Shown here: piece after piece, positions 26,916-38,546 of the stretch
Layout of the letters: each line of letters begins with the position of its first letter
Numbering within the stretch: position 1 is the stretch's first letter
DNA from: Rhabdornis inornatus
Lineage: Eukaryota > Chordata > Aves > Passeriformes > Rhabdornithidae
Reading direction: 5' to 3'
Length of the DNA: 64,000 bases
NCBI GenBank assembly: GCA_013397075.1
Contig: VWZS01004848.1
Coordinates: 132,877 to 196,876 of the forward strand
Translations under genes and position numbers: made by a program
The notes under the pieces: generated by a model
The model's input: the letters and a program-made list of their open reading frames with translations, nothing else
What the model was told of the DNA's origin: nothing
The model's database searches: none

Positions 26916-29900
26916 GAGAGTTGAATTAAGAATGTGCAAGGGCTTTTATGGTGGTTGTGCATACTGGATGAAAGATCATTAACTTAATGCAGAAAGGCAT
27001 CACAGAAACAATTGCTAGGAAGTTGAAGAAAAGTAACCGCATTTTGTTACTTTTTACTAAATAACTAAATAATTATTTATTATTTTTGTTTTAGTGGTGT
27101 CTGGGAATCCTAACACAGAAATTCCATAGGAATTTCTTGGAATTCCATAACACAGAAAAAAAAAAATTGGTTTTGTTTTTCCTTTTTTGCTTTAAAGATC
27201 CTTCAGATATAGCATTAGTCAAATGATGACAACTGAATGTAGGCAACTTAGTAAAGCATAATGGCTGGCAAGTTGTGAAAAGCTGTCTTAGATTATATGT
27301 GATAAAAGTCACATGGATGTCAGGTTTAACATGGTCTGAATTTAATTTTATGATTGTGCAAGACCCAGACACATTGAAAAAAAAATATGGAAATATAAAT
27401 GATAGCACTTGGAGAAAGGAAGACAGAGTTCCTTGGGTTTACCTCAAAAATTCAAAGAATTTCTCCCTGCATGTGATTTCCAGAACAGCAGTTACACTTA
27501 GTTTTGCTTTGCAGGGTTTGTTCTAAAACAACTAAACCCAGTGATCATCCATCTTCTTCCCTTGCCCTCTTATTTTTCTCACAAATCTCAGTTTAAAGAT
27601 TCAGCTCTGCCTGGATGGCTGAGGTGAGCAGTTTATAGGTTTTTCCTAGCAGTTGTGAGGTGGTAAGAGAAGGCAAATATGATTAAATTCAGTCACCTCC
27701 ATATCTGAGCTCTGACTATGAGTGTATGTTAAATGTATAAATGAACAGGGGAAATGAGTGTTCTAGCCTTGCATGCTTGTTTTCTTTCTTTATGAGCCAG
27801 CACAGCTCAGATGCTTTTCATAAGTGATATTTTTACTGAAGAAAATTGCAAAGTCTGCAGAGTTCAAAATATAAATTATTTTTGCAAATTCACACACGAG
27901 CACATCTATATTTATAAATGTATATTTAAAAAGCAGGAACGATTTAGTCATGAAAGATGAGAAGAAAATTCTGAGAAGTTAAAAAATGTGACATCAGGAA
28001 GTTTTATGAGAACAATTTGCAGAACTGAAGCTAGCATTGGGTCAGGAACTAAAATATGAAAATACATGTTCTAAAAGTTGAGGGGATCACACCACTGTAA
28101 TAGCAGCCTGAATAGCTACAGAAGTGGACTTGAACTGACTGGTAAATAAAATTATCTCCATAACCAGCATAAGGAACCTGTGAACCCTAAACTGAGATGA
28201 AAATTGCATTTCAGCAAGTGGATTATAGGTGCTGTATAAAAAGACAAGCCCCTCCAGAAAATCTACAACCTAAGTTTTCAGCAACATCTGTAAACTGAAA
28301 ATGAATGTGTCATGTGATAGTATATGATCAGAAATCCTGGGTAAGAGTCAGATTTGATTTTTATTAGTGTTTTGAATAGACTTCATGGTCACACCTGGTT
28401 TCTGGAATAACCAAGGATAATGGTACCAAATGAATGAAACTTAACTTTTTTTATCAAATATTTTTGTGTTGGTCACTGCTGTTGGTGACTCTATGGTACT
28501 ATTTTTATACTGACAATTGTGCTGGTATCTCAGACTTTTTGCCTGAGGTATCACAGATGTAATTTAATTAGTTTTCCTTTAATGCATATAGTTGAGATGG
28601 ATCCAAGTTAAAAGAAATAACCTATGATAATTTAAAATTCAATAATACGTTAAGATGAGCTTCTGTTTTCAAAGGTTTTATCAAATATCCATTCATTTTC
28701 TATAACTTATTGTAATATTCAGCCTGAATTAGTTATTGTATGTCTGAATTTTTTCTTTTGTCATGCTTTACGAGAGATACTCTTATATTTCATTATCTCC
28801 ATCACTAAAGGTGTCTTTTTAAGTAAAGCAATTCAACTTTATATAACTGAAATGAAAAACACTTTTCAAATAGACTATAATGAACATCAGATCTAATATG
28901 AAGCATGACCTCAGCTGAGGATTCTGATTGGTGTTTTAACATATCTGACATATTTTAGAGATATTACTGTCTTCAGCCTCTGTATTTCCACATATTTCCA
29001 TAAGAACTATTAAGTACTGTTTTGATTTTGATACTCTCTATTTTAAAGTTAGCTTAATCATAAATGTTTGGACTACTGAAACATCTCTGTAGAGAAAACC
29101 TGACCTAATCTTCAGTCTAGGACAGTGAGAGATGGTTTGTGAATGATAAATTAAGTGGTCATTCTTATTTCTATCTGATTTCTAACCCACCTGTGCATAA
29201 AGCTAAAATAAAAATGATCCAATTGTAAGAGATTCTAATCTATTTTCAGGTTTAATTAGGGCAAAAGCTGGAGTCCAAAATAATGTTCAATAACATAAAA
29301 TTTCAACCTATTGAAAGATACATCTCTCAGCTAAGAGAATGATTGTTCATCATGATTAAGCAGCACAATCAGACTGAGTATCTTGGTCATCAGAAATTTC
29401 TGCAAAAGTAATATTACACCCCTAAACCTGAGGCTCAATTTATGACCAAAACTTTCCTGGGGCTGCAACAAGAGCTCAGGCTAAATTCTTCCTCCATATC
29501 CAACTCTGAAAGAAGCTTGAGGCCTCCCGAGATTGCCTGTTATTTAGCACGAAGGTTGATGAAGATGGGACATATTGGGTAAGAAGGAAGTTGTTGTGAA
29601 TGACTGAAGCACCAGAAAAAGCTTGATGCTTTTGCTGACACTGATGCCAGTGTCTGGTGGTTTTACTGTAAGGACATATACCAGGCCTACTGAAAGCCAT
29701 CCAGTTTTTGCTGAAGCCAGGTGAGAATTAACTGTCCCTCACAGTGTCAAAGGCAACCTGTTCCCTGCCCAGGGTGATGTTGCTAACAGCTTTAATGGCA
29801 ATCTAGCTACATCAGCGGCAAATGTAATCTGTACATGCTGACATTTGGCTAGGGCATACATTCTCTTCCCAATTTTAGATACTGCAGTATACCAGCATGG

Positions 29901-31130
29901 GGTGAAGGATTATTTCCACTTCCCAAGTGTTCATTAGTTGGATAAAAGAAAAAAATAATCTTCTTTTTCCTGAAAATTTTCATCCAGTGGCTTCTACATC
30001 TTCATGAATGTATAGACATGAACTACACAAGGAAATAGTATGAGTGTCAGAACTAAGAAAGAAAAGTGAAAAATAAATTCACTGGTTGAAATGCAAAAAA
30101 TTAGTATGCTTTAATTTAGAACTGCTAACATCATCACATGTATGGTTCAGAGATGGCTCCTGAAATAACTTCATACTGGGACAACTAAATTTGTAAGGTC
30201 TTCTCCAGGGAGGATTGAGTGCTTCATGCATCATCTTGCTACTAAGTAAAACCTTTTTTCAGGTAATACCATGCAATGGGAATGTAAAATTACCGCTGGT
30301 GAGAGCATATGAAGATCAACAGATTCTAATGTTCCTTTGAAGAATCTGGAATATTCCTGATGCAACACAATACAAAGAGAGATTGGAAGATAAACAGCTG
30401 AATAGACACCATACAACCCATGCAAATACCAATCTTTATATTTGAAAATAAGTCTATGGACAGCTTAAATTCCCAGCTAATGAATGCAGAATCAGAGATG
30501 ACTGAATGGAAATCTGGAAATAAAGCTGAAAGGCTGCATAAAGGCTGAAGAAGAGCCTGGAAAATTCATAGATATCGTAGAGTTGAGGAAAGGAATTATG
30601 GGATCATGCGTGGGGATATAGAGAGAGAATAGGTTTTCAGAATGGATTTCAGACAAAAAAAAACCAAACAAAAAAAAAACAAAGAAGAAAGGAAGGAAAA
30701 ATAGCTTGATTTGGTTTGTTTTTAATAGCTGACTTTTAACGAGCTGCAAACATGAAAATCAGTTGTAACCAATTGAAGCTGTTCTGTGATATTATGCTAT
30801 GCACGCACATTGCTAGAGGCAATGTAGCTCCAGTTTAAGCAAATTCCATTTGCTGCTGGAATGTGCAGACTGCCTATAGAGAATCACAAAACGTTTGTAC
30901 CTTTCTCCTGCACTCACTAACACCCCACTTAGTGGTGTGTAGAACTAGGAACAATGGAGGTTTTTAGGGTGTTTTTGCAGTAGAAAAAGAGGTATGAAAA
31001 AATAACAGATATAGAGTTTGTTTTGTTATTTTCTTCAACACTTTGTAGCTTGCATTCTTTTTACATACATTTGTATTTTCAATAGTAAAATTAATGTGGC
31101 TTAATCTATTCTTTCATGCAAAAAAAGATT

Positions 31131-31191
31131 TCTTTACTAAGCATTAAAATTTTTTCTTTTAAATCTTCTTACTAAACATTAAAATTTTTTT
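31131..31191. repeat. Diverged direct duplication (about 25 bp)
   Basis: TCTTTACTAAGCATTAAAAT plus T-run at 31131-31155 recurs as TTCTTACTAAACATTAAAAT plus T-run at 31166-31191, with a few mismatches. Local duplication in A+T-rich DNA. Confidence 0.7.
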
Positions 31192-32993
31192 AAGTCAAAC
31201 TAAGTGGGAGGAATTGACAAAAATATTTACATCAACAAAAATGGTATGTCTTGTCCATATACAGCAATTTATTTACATTTTTATGTGTATTTGAGTTAAT
31301 TGAATATTTCTTTCTCAACATGTCATTAATCATTAACATGAGAAGTTTTGAGCTTTGTGTAATTCTTTTTTTTTCAGAATTACCATGTATTATCTCTTTT
31401 TTTTGAAAGATAATAAAAGCTTAAATATTCTTTTCATTGTTGTTTACCCTGTGGATATGTAATAGTGACAATCAATCATTGCAAAATACTTAATGAAATG
31501 CAAGAAAAAAATTCTTAGCAAAATAGGCACTCACTGATAACAATAAGTAATAACATATACAATTAAACATGTGAAATAAACTTCTTGAACCTGCAAGCCA
31601 AAAAAAATTAAGTTCTGAAGATGGCAATTTAGCTAATAATTCAAATAGCAAGGTTGGATAAGGGAGGAATTAGTAATGGTTGCCCACCCCCGCTTCCTCT
31701 GCTATTATCACAGCTGGGTGTTCCAGTCAGTGAATGATGTGACATCTACATAAAAGCTGCCTTGTACTCTTTTACCACTGGTTGCTAAAGCAAAGAGCAC
31801 AGTGAAGGTATATCTCATCTGGCCCCTGACTCCCTGCAGGTAATTTGCTTTTGCCCTCTGACAGGGTTCAATCCTTTAATAATACAGGCAAACATTGGGT
31901 GAACACCTCAAGTAGTGCAGAGACGGGAAGAATTGCTCTAAATTTGAAAGCTACTCTGACACTAATGGCCAATTCAACAGTGCAGAAGGAGACGCCCTTC
32001 CTCTTCCTAATCATGCCTGAACTACTTGGCTTCATTTCTTTATTCGTTCACTTACCTAGACAATTCCATCCTCTCTTATTTGGTTGTGTTTGTGTGCAAT
32101 TTCTAGCCCAGGAAATACAGTCAGCAAGAAAATCCTTTCAAGTTCCTGGGGTGGGATTTTGTCTCTGACAAAATCAGTAAGAAAATGCTGTGGGCTTCAG
32201 TGTACCTAGCAGCCCACCTTAGTCTTATGTGCATATATGTTTTTGTGTATGTGTTTACATGTGTGTGTTCAAACCACAGAGATAAAAGAATTACTTTTTA
32301 GTCAAAGAATTGCAAGATTTTCCACAGAAATAATGATTTGGTAATTCAGCCTAGAGAAGAATGGCGGGGAACTAATTCAAACTGTTGAAATGACAGGAAT
32401 CTGCTAACAGCTGACATCCATTAGAGCATCATTTCTGACACACACAAGTTCAGGATTCACTCTTCTCTTTTTATGATGCTCTTTCAGACTGTGCTCTGCG
32501 GCACAAAGCTACTGTACTTCAGCTTCTAAGTGCTGTCTGCTACTCTTATGCCACACCATGGTATTTTCCCACAATGGCTCTTCAGCTGCTTTGTTCCTAA
32601 GGTGACTGTTCAGGAGGGTGCAGTATAATTTTCAATCTGGTGTCAGGGAATGTGTGTATAACTATATGTGCATCTACATAATTAGAGTGCCCACGTGCCA
32701 TGCAATTCCAACAGTGCTGGAAACTTTCTGTGCTGGTGGGTTAAAACCGAGATGTATGAGCCTGTTTAATGCCATGGTGCTGCTGTTATAGTTATGTACT
32801 CAATCTGCATCGTGGAGGTGGAGAAAGCTGACTGGATGTGAAATGCATTAAGAAAAAGAAAAGGAGTAACAGAAGATATCAAAAAAGAATGCAGGAAATC
32901 TAGGCACAAAAGTTGCACTTAGCACTTATTTTCAAGATAAGTGCCACCTCACCTGTTTGTTTCTTAAGAAGAATTTAATTTTTCTTTTCTCTC

Positions 32994-33049
32994 AAAAAAA
33001 CCAAAAAAACAAAAAACCAAAAAAACCCCAAAAAACAAAAAACAAAAAA
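32994..33049. repeat. A-rich (CAAAAA)-like low-complexity tract
   Basis: A-runs of five to seven are separated by C, CC or CCCC without fixed period. It may be a decayed (CAAAAA)n array or slippage-prone A-rich DNA. Confidence 0.75.
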
Positions 33050-33287
33050 GTAGAAAATTATAAGTATTTTAATTGTTTCTTGGCAACTTGTTTCCAAATC
33101 TTCGTAGGTTCTTAGGGTTCTGTCCTGCTTTGCTTATCATTTTATCTTGAATTTACACGTTTTGTGCTGGTGAAACATGAAAAATCTCTCGTCCTTTTGA
33201 AATGAGTCGTTCAGACTGCAGGGAAAGCACCAGGAGCTGGGGTGGTGTTTTCCTCTTCTCCAGTAGTTCGTAGCTGTCTGCAGAAAT

Positions 33288-33334
33288 CACCTGGACACCT
33301 TAGAAAGCCACCTGGACACCTTAGAAAGCCACCT
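33288..33334. repeat. Exact 21-bp tandem duplication
   Basis: The 21-base unit beginning CACCTGGACACC occurs at 33288-33308 and again, with no mismatch, at 33309-33329. A third partial CACCT follows to 33333. The exact identity implies a recent duplication, and unit number could vary between individuals. Confidence 0.93.
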
Positions 33335-35845
33335 TGTAAACCTGCTATCCACTGCAGAGGTTGAACCCTTCCCTAGATGAGCAAAATTAGGCAATGGAAT
33401 GTCCTATGGGGGATGGGGAGGTGTCTCCACTAGGTGGCACTGATGAAATGTGTGAAGATGCACAATTTGGCACTTTTGGTGTTCAGTTTTATTTTATTTT
33501 TTGAGAATTCTTTAAAAAAAAAGAACATTATTTTTCCGTGCTTGAAAACAAAACTTTGTTTTAAAGAACAAAGGTGTGGTTTTTTTCAGCTGTCACAGCC
33601 AAATAGGATATATACTTCTATGCAGAGGTTATTTTGAGATTTGCATCCACATACAGAGAAAAATATTCTAAAGGAGTAAAAAAGTGTACTGGGACCTGTA
33701 TTAAATTCTAAATTTGAGATTTGATTAGTTACATCCTTTAAAATAATTATTTATTTAGGTCTTGATGACCTCCACTTGAAATCACAAATTTGTCTTGTCA
33801 GTTATTGGCACTGACTAAATCCTGTCTTTAAAAATTCTCTTCAGTGAGTTTGCAACCTCAGTGGACAGAGGAGGACAGAACTAAAGGATGAAAGTCCCTG
33901 TGTTGTGGATGGGAAATCGAGTATGTGTTTCTACCAGCAAACCCAGGTCTTCTGAGTCCTGCTCCACTGACAAATCTCAATTTGTTATCTCCATTTTATC
34001 ATTGTGATATTTTATTCACAATGAATCAATCAGTGAAATATCTGTGATCTGCTCTGCTCTTCGGGTGCAAACTATATGTGGCAGCAGAAAGATCTTACTA
34101 TATTTTGGGGTCAGAGATAGCTTACTTTGCTTTATGAAAACAGTAACAATATGTTGCGTATCACAGCGCTTAGTTTCAGTAATAGGTCCCTGACTCTAAT
34201 GAAATACTTGTCAATGCCTTGTACTATGGTATTACTCAGGAAAACTATATTTCTGGATGTAAATGATGAACAACTGATTCAATACTGATTAAGATGACAA
34301 GAACTATAGACAAACTGAGAAATTAATTTCCCCATTCTCTTTTCAGTGAAAACAAATCCTGTGCTTGTGATTACTGATCACTTGCTAGACCTGCCCTAAT
34401 AGATGCTTATCAGGGTATTTGAGCAGTGCTTAATCACTTACTAAAACAAAAGTTGAGAAAAGTTGTTGTGGTCTATTTGGAGATGTCTTACACTTTGCTG
34501 AAATCTCCAGGGCTTGCTGACATTTCTGACTCTGTGAATGAGGCTTTTTTTTTTTTTTATTTTCCCTTCATTTGTTTAGCTCTTTACCTAATTGATTTTC
34601 TGTGCTAATACACTAAAAGTCTGAAGAAGGCAGAGCCTCAGGTGTGACAGATGAAATAAGGTGCTTTTAGTCATTGCTTTTATCTTCCATGTCTAATGTG
34701 TTGGTTACATCTGTGCAGTTTAACAGCAAAATCAATACATCATTTACTGCCAGTATCTGAAAGAATTTGGAAGCCTGATGGTGCTGTAACTATTAGGTTT
34801 CCCCTGAAAGGCCTTCCTTACCCTGCTCCCCCCACCCACACCCCCGCTTTGTACCTCCTGAAGTCAAATGTTGCAGGAAAACAAGATTTCTTTCTATCAC
34901 CTGGTATTTGTGTATGCATTTAAGTTTATTGAGAATTCCCCCTTACTGCCAGTTACCTAAACTACCTTCTAGGCGATTTCATCTAATAGTTGATTTATGA
35001 ACCTCCCATTTACCTCTAATATATATGCTGTTCAGGACATATTTACTGCTCATGTTTTGAGAATATAGTCCCTGAACATGAGAAATATTAAGGACAAGTA
35101 AGAAATCATTTGCATGACAATGAGTAAATAAAATTTCTGATTCTGTGTGCAGTCCTGGTTTACTGATATAGCCACAGATGTAGTGCTACTTGTCCTCATT
35201 ATTTCAGTAACTACATTTTGACCTCAGAAAATGACAAGAAAGAGGACTTTGCTAAAGAAAAGACAAAACGGCATGTTTTAAATAATTTGTGGACTCACAA
35301 ATCAGTTCAATTCCTTTTCATGTCGTGTATGTTGCAATATTTTCTCCTCATCTCCTGATTGTGCTTTTATTTGGGTGAACTTAGTGCCTTCCACATCAGT
35401 GCAGTGTCATTTACGTCTTGTTTTCCTCTGACTGCTATTGTTATTTCTATGATCTTTCACACTGTGACACTTATTGCCATTTGCTAAGGAAACCCTCAAA
35501 CACAAGAATTGCCCTCTAAATAACATGATTACCTTATCATTGATTTATTTCATAATTTGCTGTAAGTGTTTGCAGTTTTACACTCTGGGAGGTCTGTGAT
35601 GAACAAATAAGTTTCCTGCCCAGAAAGGACGTACAGCACAGTCCTGCAAAGAGCTCACTCATGTGAAGAATTGTGTAACTTTACCTGGCCTGAATTTTGG
35701 GCCTGCCTGTTTTGGTCACATCCTGCCCTCTTTGATGAACTAGTTCTGTGACTCTATTTTGAAAAATTTCTAAGAACTTACCTGAATAAAATAATAATCT
35801 GAGAAGGACTTACCAACTGAATATTAAAACATAATAAACTGCTAT

Positions 35846-35884
35846 TACAATTATAATTATAATTATTATTAATATAACTAAATT
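35846..35884. repeat. (AAT/ATT)n low-complexity patch
   Basis: TATAATTA and ATTATT repeats in pure A/T context. Simple sequence. Confidence 0.65.
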
Positions 35885-37499
35885 ATTGCATGTTGCAAAA
35901 CCAGCAGCCTAAATATTCATCCCAGTAATGAGACAGATGAAACAGGTTTCAGGTGCAGGATAACATGAATTTTCTCTGCTTTTTCTCTCTACATGTACAT
36001 TTAGACTTGCTCTAAACTGGCATAACCACGTATTAAAAGTAACAGTTTGAATGGAGCATTCAGCATATCTGAATCCAATGGAATTATATTTATTCCTGCT
36101 GTTTAGATGTCATTGACAATATCCTCAGCAATATCCAACTGTACCTGAAGATAGCACAATTGTACTGAAGAGATCTTTTCAATTGTAGCAGTATTATTTT
36201 AAGAGATTTTTACTACTGGGCATGTGCTCAATTTAGAGAACTGACATTTTGTAGTAAATCAAACTGTTGCAACTTTCCTAGTACTGAACCACTACTTGAA
36301 CCACACCACCACTTCCCCTCCCCCTGATTTCTGACTGTTACTTATTATTTCTTTCTTTTACTGAATGCAGCTTGTATTTACACCAATTTTGACCAAAACA
36401 TGTCTTTATCTTCAGTGCAGCAAAGGGATTTCCTGATATATTTCTAAGGCCAAAAGATATTGTCATGTTCAGGTTGACTGTCCATACAACACAATTCATG
36501 TCATTTTACTGACTGGTTTTGACACCAAGTTCCTGACTTCTTGCTGCCTTAGAATATAACTCTTGGAAAAGCTCTCTGTCCAATAAAATGATTAGCACTT
36601 TGGACAGTCATAACCTTCAGAAATTGTGCCAACTTTAATTGCCCTTAGAGTTTAGAATGTGAATTTGGATATTATAGACTTAGAGTTTATTATGACTTTA
36701 CTTGCTTTTTAAATACTCCTGTTATCTAATTTCTGTGCCTTCTGGAGGTGCTCATGGATAGTGATAAACCCTTTTCCTCTTTTGAATAAAAAATAAACTC
36801 CAGGCTACAGAATAATTTTATATTGATTTAGAATTTTTTTCAAGCTATTAACATGCTTTTCAACCTGTAGGCAACAGATCTGGGTGTGGTGTCAGAGTAA
36901 GTCTCGACAGTTGCAAATCTCATTAAAACTGACAATACAACATTTTGTTTTGATTTGGCTTACTCCTATACTTATTACAACAGAGTGGGGAAATCAGATG
37001 CATTTTGATGTTCACCGTGATACCCAAGCTCTCTCCAAAATCACTGATTTCAGAAATAATCCATAAAAAATTCTAGGAAAAGTCTATGTTAGTCTAAAGA
37101 CAGTGAACATACTTTGATTTTTGGTCCGTGATCTTGGGGTTGTCTATGTTAAGTTCAGCACTGAGAACATCAGTCCAGACACTTTTACAAAAGTATTTTT
37201 AAATACAATACCTTTGTATGATTTAGAGTTTTTATTCTTTGGGGTTTTTTTCTTTTAATCTACTATGAAATTTCTTGAATTTAAGATGCCCATAAGAAGG
37301 TCCATCATATCCTTTTCAATAGTGTGGCAAAAATTGGAGAGATCCAAGTTCATTATAGGCCATCACAGAGTCAGGGCATTTTTTGACACATTAATGAATG
37401 CTCTACTTATTATGTTAAATTATGAATTATGTTCTATTTTCTGCCCAGCTAGAGACCCTCACCATATGGATATGTTGGATACTTTTGCACCAAGATAGT

Positions 37500-37538
37500 T
37501 TTTCCCTCTCAGAGTACCTTTTCCCTCTCAAAGTGACC
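37500..37538. repeat. Imperfect 19/20-bp tandem duplication
   Basis: TTTTCCCTCTCAGAGTACC at 37500-37518 is followed immediately by TTTTCCCTCTCAAAGTGACC at 37519-37538, differing by one substitution and one inserted base. Confidence 0.8.
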
Positions 37539-38454
37539 CTTTGCTTCCTGAGAGCATAAAAGGTGATGACAACGATGTAGAGAGCATGCACTTGGTACCT
37601 TGCAGCCATGCACAGAGGCAAAAAACAATCTCTCACTTGAGAGAGTAGGTTTACACGGTACAGGTACTAATCTTACTATACTAGGATACATAGTAAATAA
37701 GATGCAGCTTTTGAGATTACCATATTAGAAAGTAATACATTCATGTGATTCTTCAAGAAATGTGAACTTGTTATTCACAGATATAGCAGGCTCTAGTACA
37801 AAGTTAAGCCTCAGGTACTTACATTGCAATTTTCTTTTCATCTGATACCTACCAAAATAATACTTCTCAGTTGCTGGGATGGAGCACTCTGTAGCATATT
37901 TAAAGCAGGATAATATCCCTGTTCAGCTGGCCACTGTCAGGGTGCAGCTGAGGCCTTCTGTGGGGCCACTAGCCACAGTCCATCCCATGCCTCTGCCAGC
38001 CCTGGGTGCTCCCTACAGGGCACAGCATCTGCCCTATAAGGATACTGCACACAAACCTGCTGCAGCTCCTGCCACACATCTCACAGGGGCTCATATTTTG
38101 CATGCTTGAAGGCCAAAACACAGATTCTGCTGCTGTTTGGCCCTTGTTTGTAAACACAAAATAAATGGAAGTGTCATGTTTATTCACAGGTGTCTTCGCT
38201 GGCTACAGTAAATGCTGGGAAGAAAGGGTTAAATCAGATGGTTTTTGGCTGTAGCTGCTTAGGAAAAAAATCTAATATGAAAGAATTACATTAAAAAGAG
38301 GGAAGAAATTGGCCCAGTGTATGAATGTGTCTCATTTTCAATCACCATCAGTGAAAATAAGTGAAGAAGAACTTGAGTTTGGTCAACACAGACACAGATG
38401 AAATGGGAGGTGTTATCTTTGAAGTTTGATTTAGATAAAGTGGTGTTTTCCTCC

Positions 38455-38546
38455 TTTTTTTTTTTGTTTTGTTTTTTGTTTTTTGTTTTTGTTTGTTTGT
38501 TTTGTTTTGTTTTGTTTTGTTTTGTTTTGTTTGTTTGTCTGTTTTT
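38455..38546. repeat. T-rich array with (TTTTG)n core
   Basis: A T-run leads into irregular G-spaced T-runs. From 38499 to 38530 G recurs every five bases (38499, 38504, 38509, 38514, 38519, 38524, 38529), giving a clean (TTTTG)n core, then TTTG units. On the other strand this yields lysine/asparagine/threonine-rich spurious open frames. Confidence 0.9.

Larger units (their letters stand above)
26916..38457. other. Unique A+T-rich noncoding block
   Basis: No supported gene across about 11.5 kb. It holds a diverged 25-bp duplication at 31131-31191, an A/C-rich tract at 32994-33049, an exact 21-bp tandem duplication at 33288-33329, a 14-T run at 34545-34558, an AAT/TAAT patch at 35846-35884 and a 19/20-bp imperfect tandem at 37500-37538. 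A relatively G+C-rich island of about 230 bp lies at 37879-38110. The longest open frames (27091-27408 -, 105 codons; 31845-32168 +, 107 codons) show no recognisable domain. Confidence 0.55.

Noticed and set aside
29476..29920. Possible processed pseudogene suggested by moderate G+C and a 74-codon - strand frame
   Set aside because: I recognise no protein, and there is no poly(A) tail or flanking duplication.
31365..31378. Acceptor-like TTTTTTTTCAG before AATTACCATG
   Set aside because: The downstream frame closes quickly and there is no recognisable exon.
31845..32168. 107-codon + strand open frame
   Set aside because: No domain or signal is recognisable, there is no supporting splice context, and the composition matches its surroundings.
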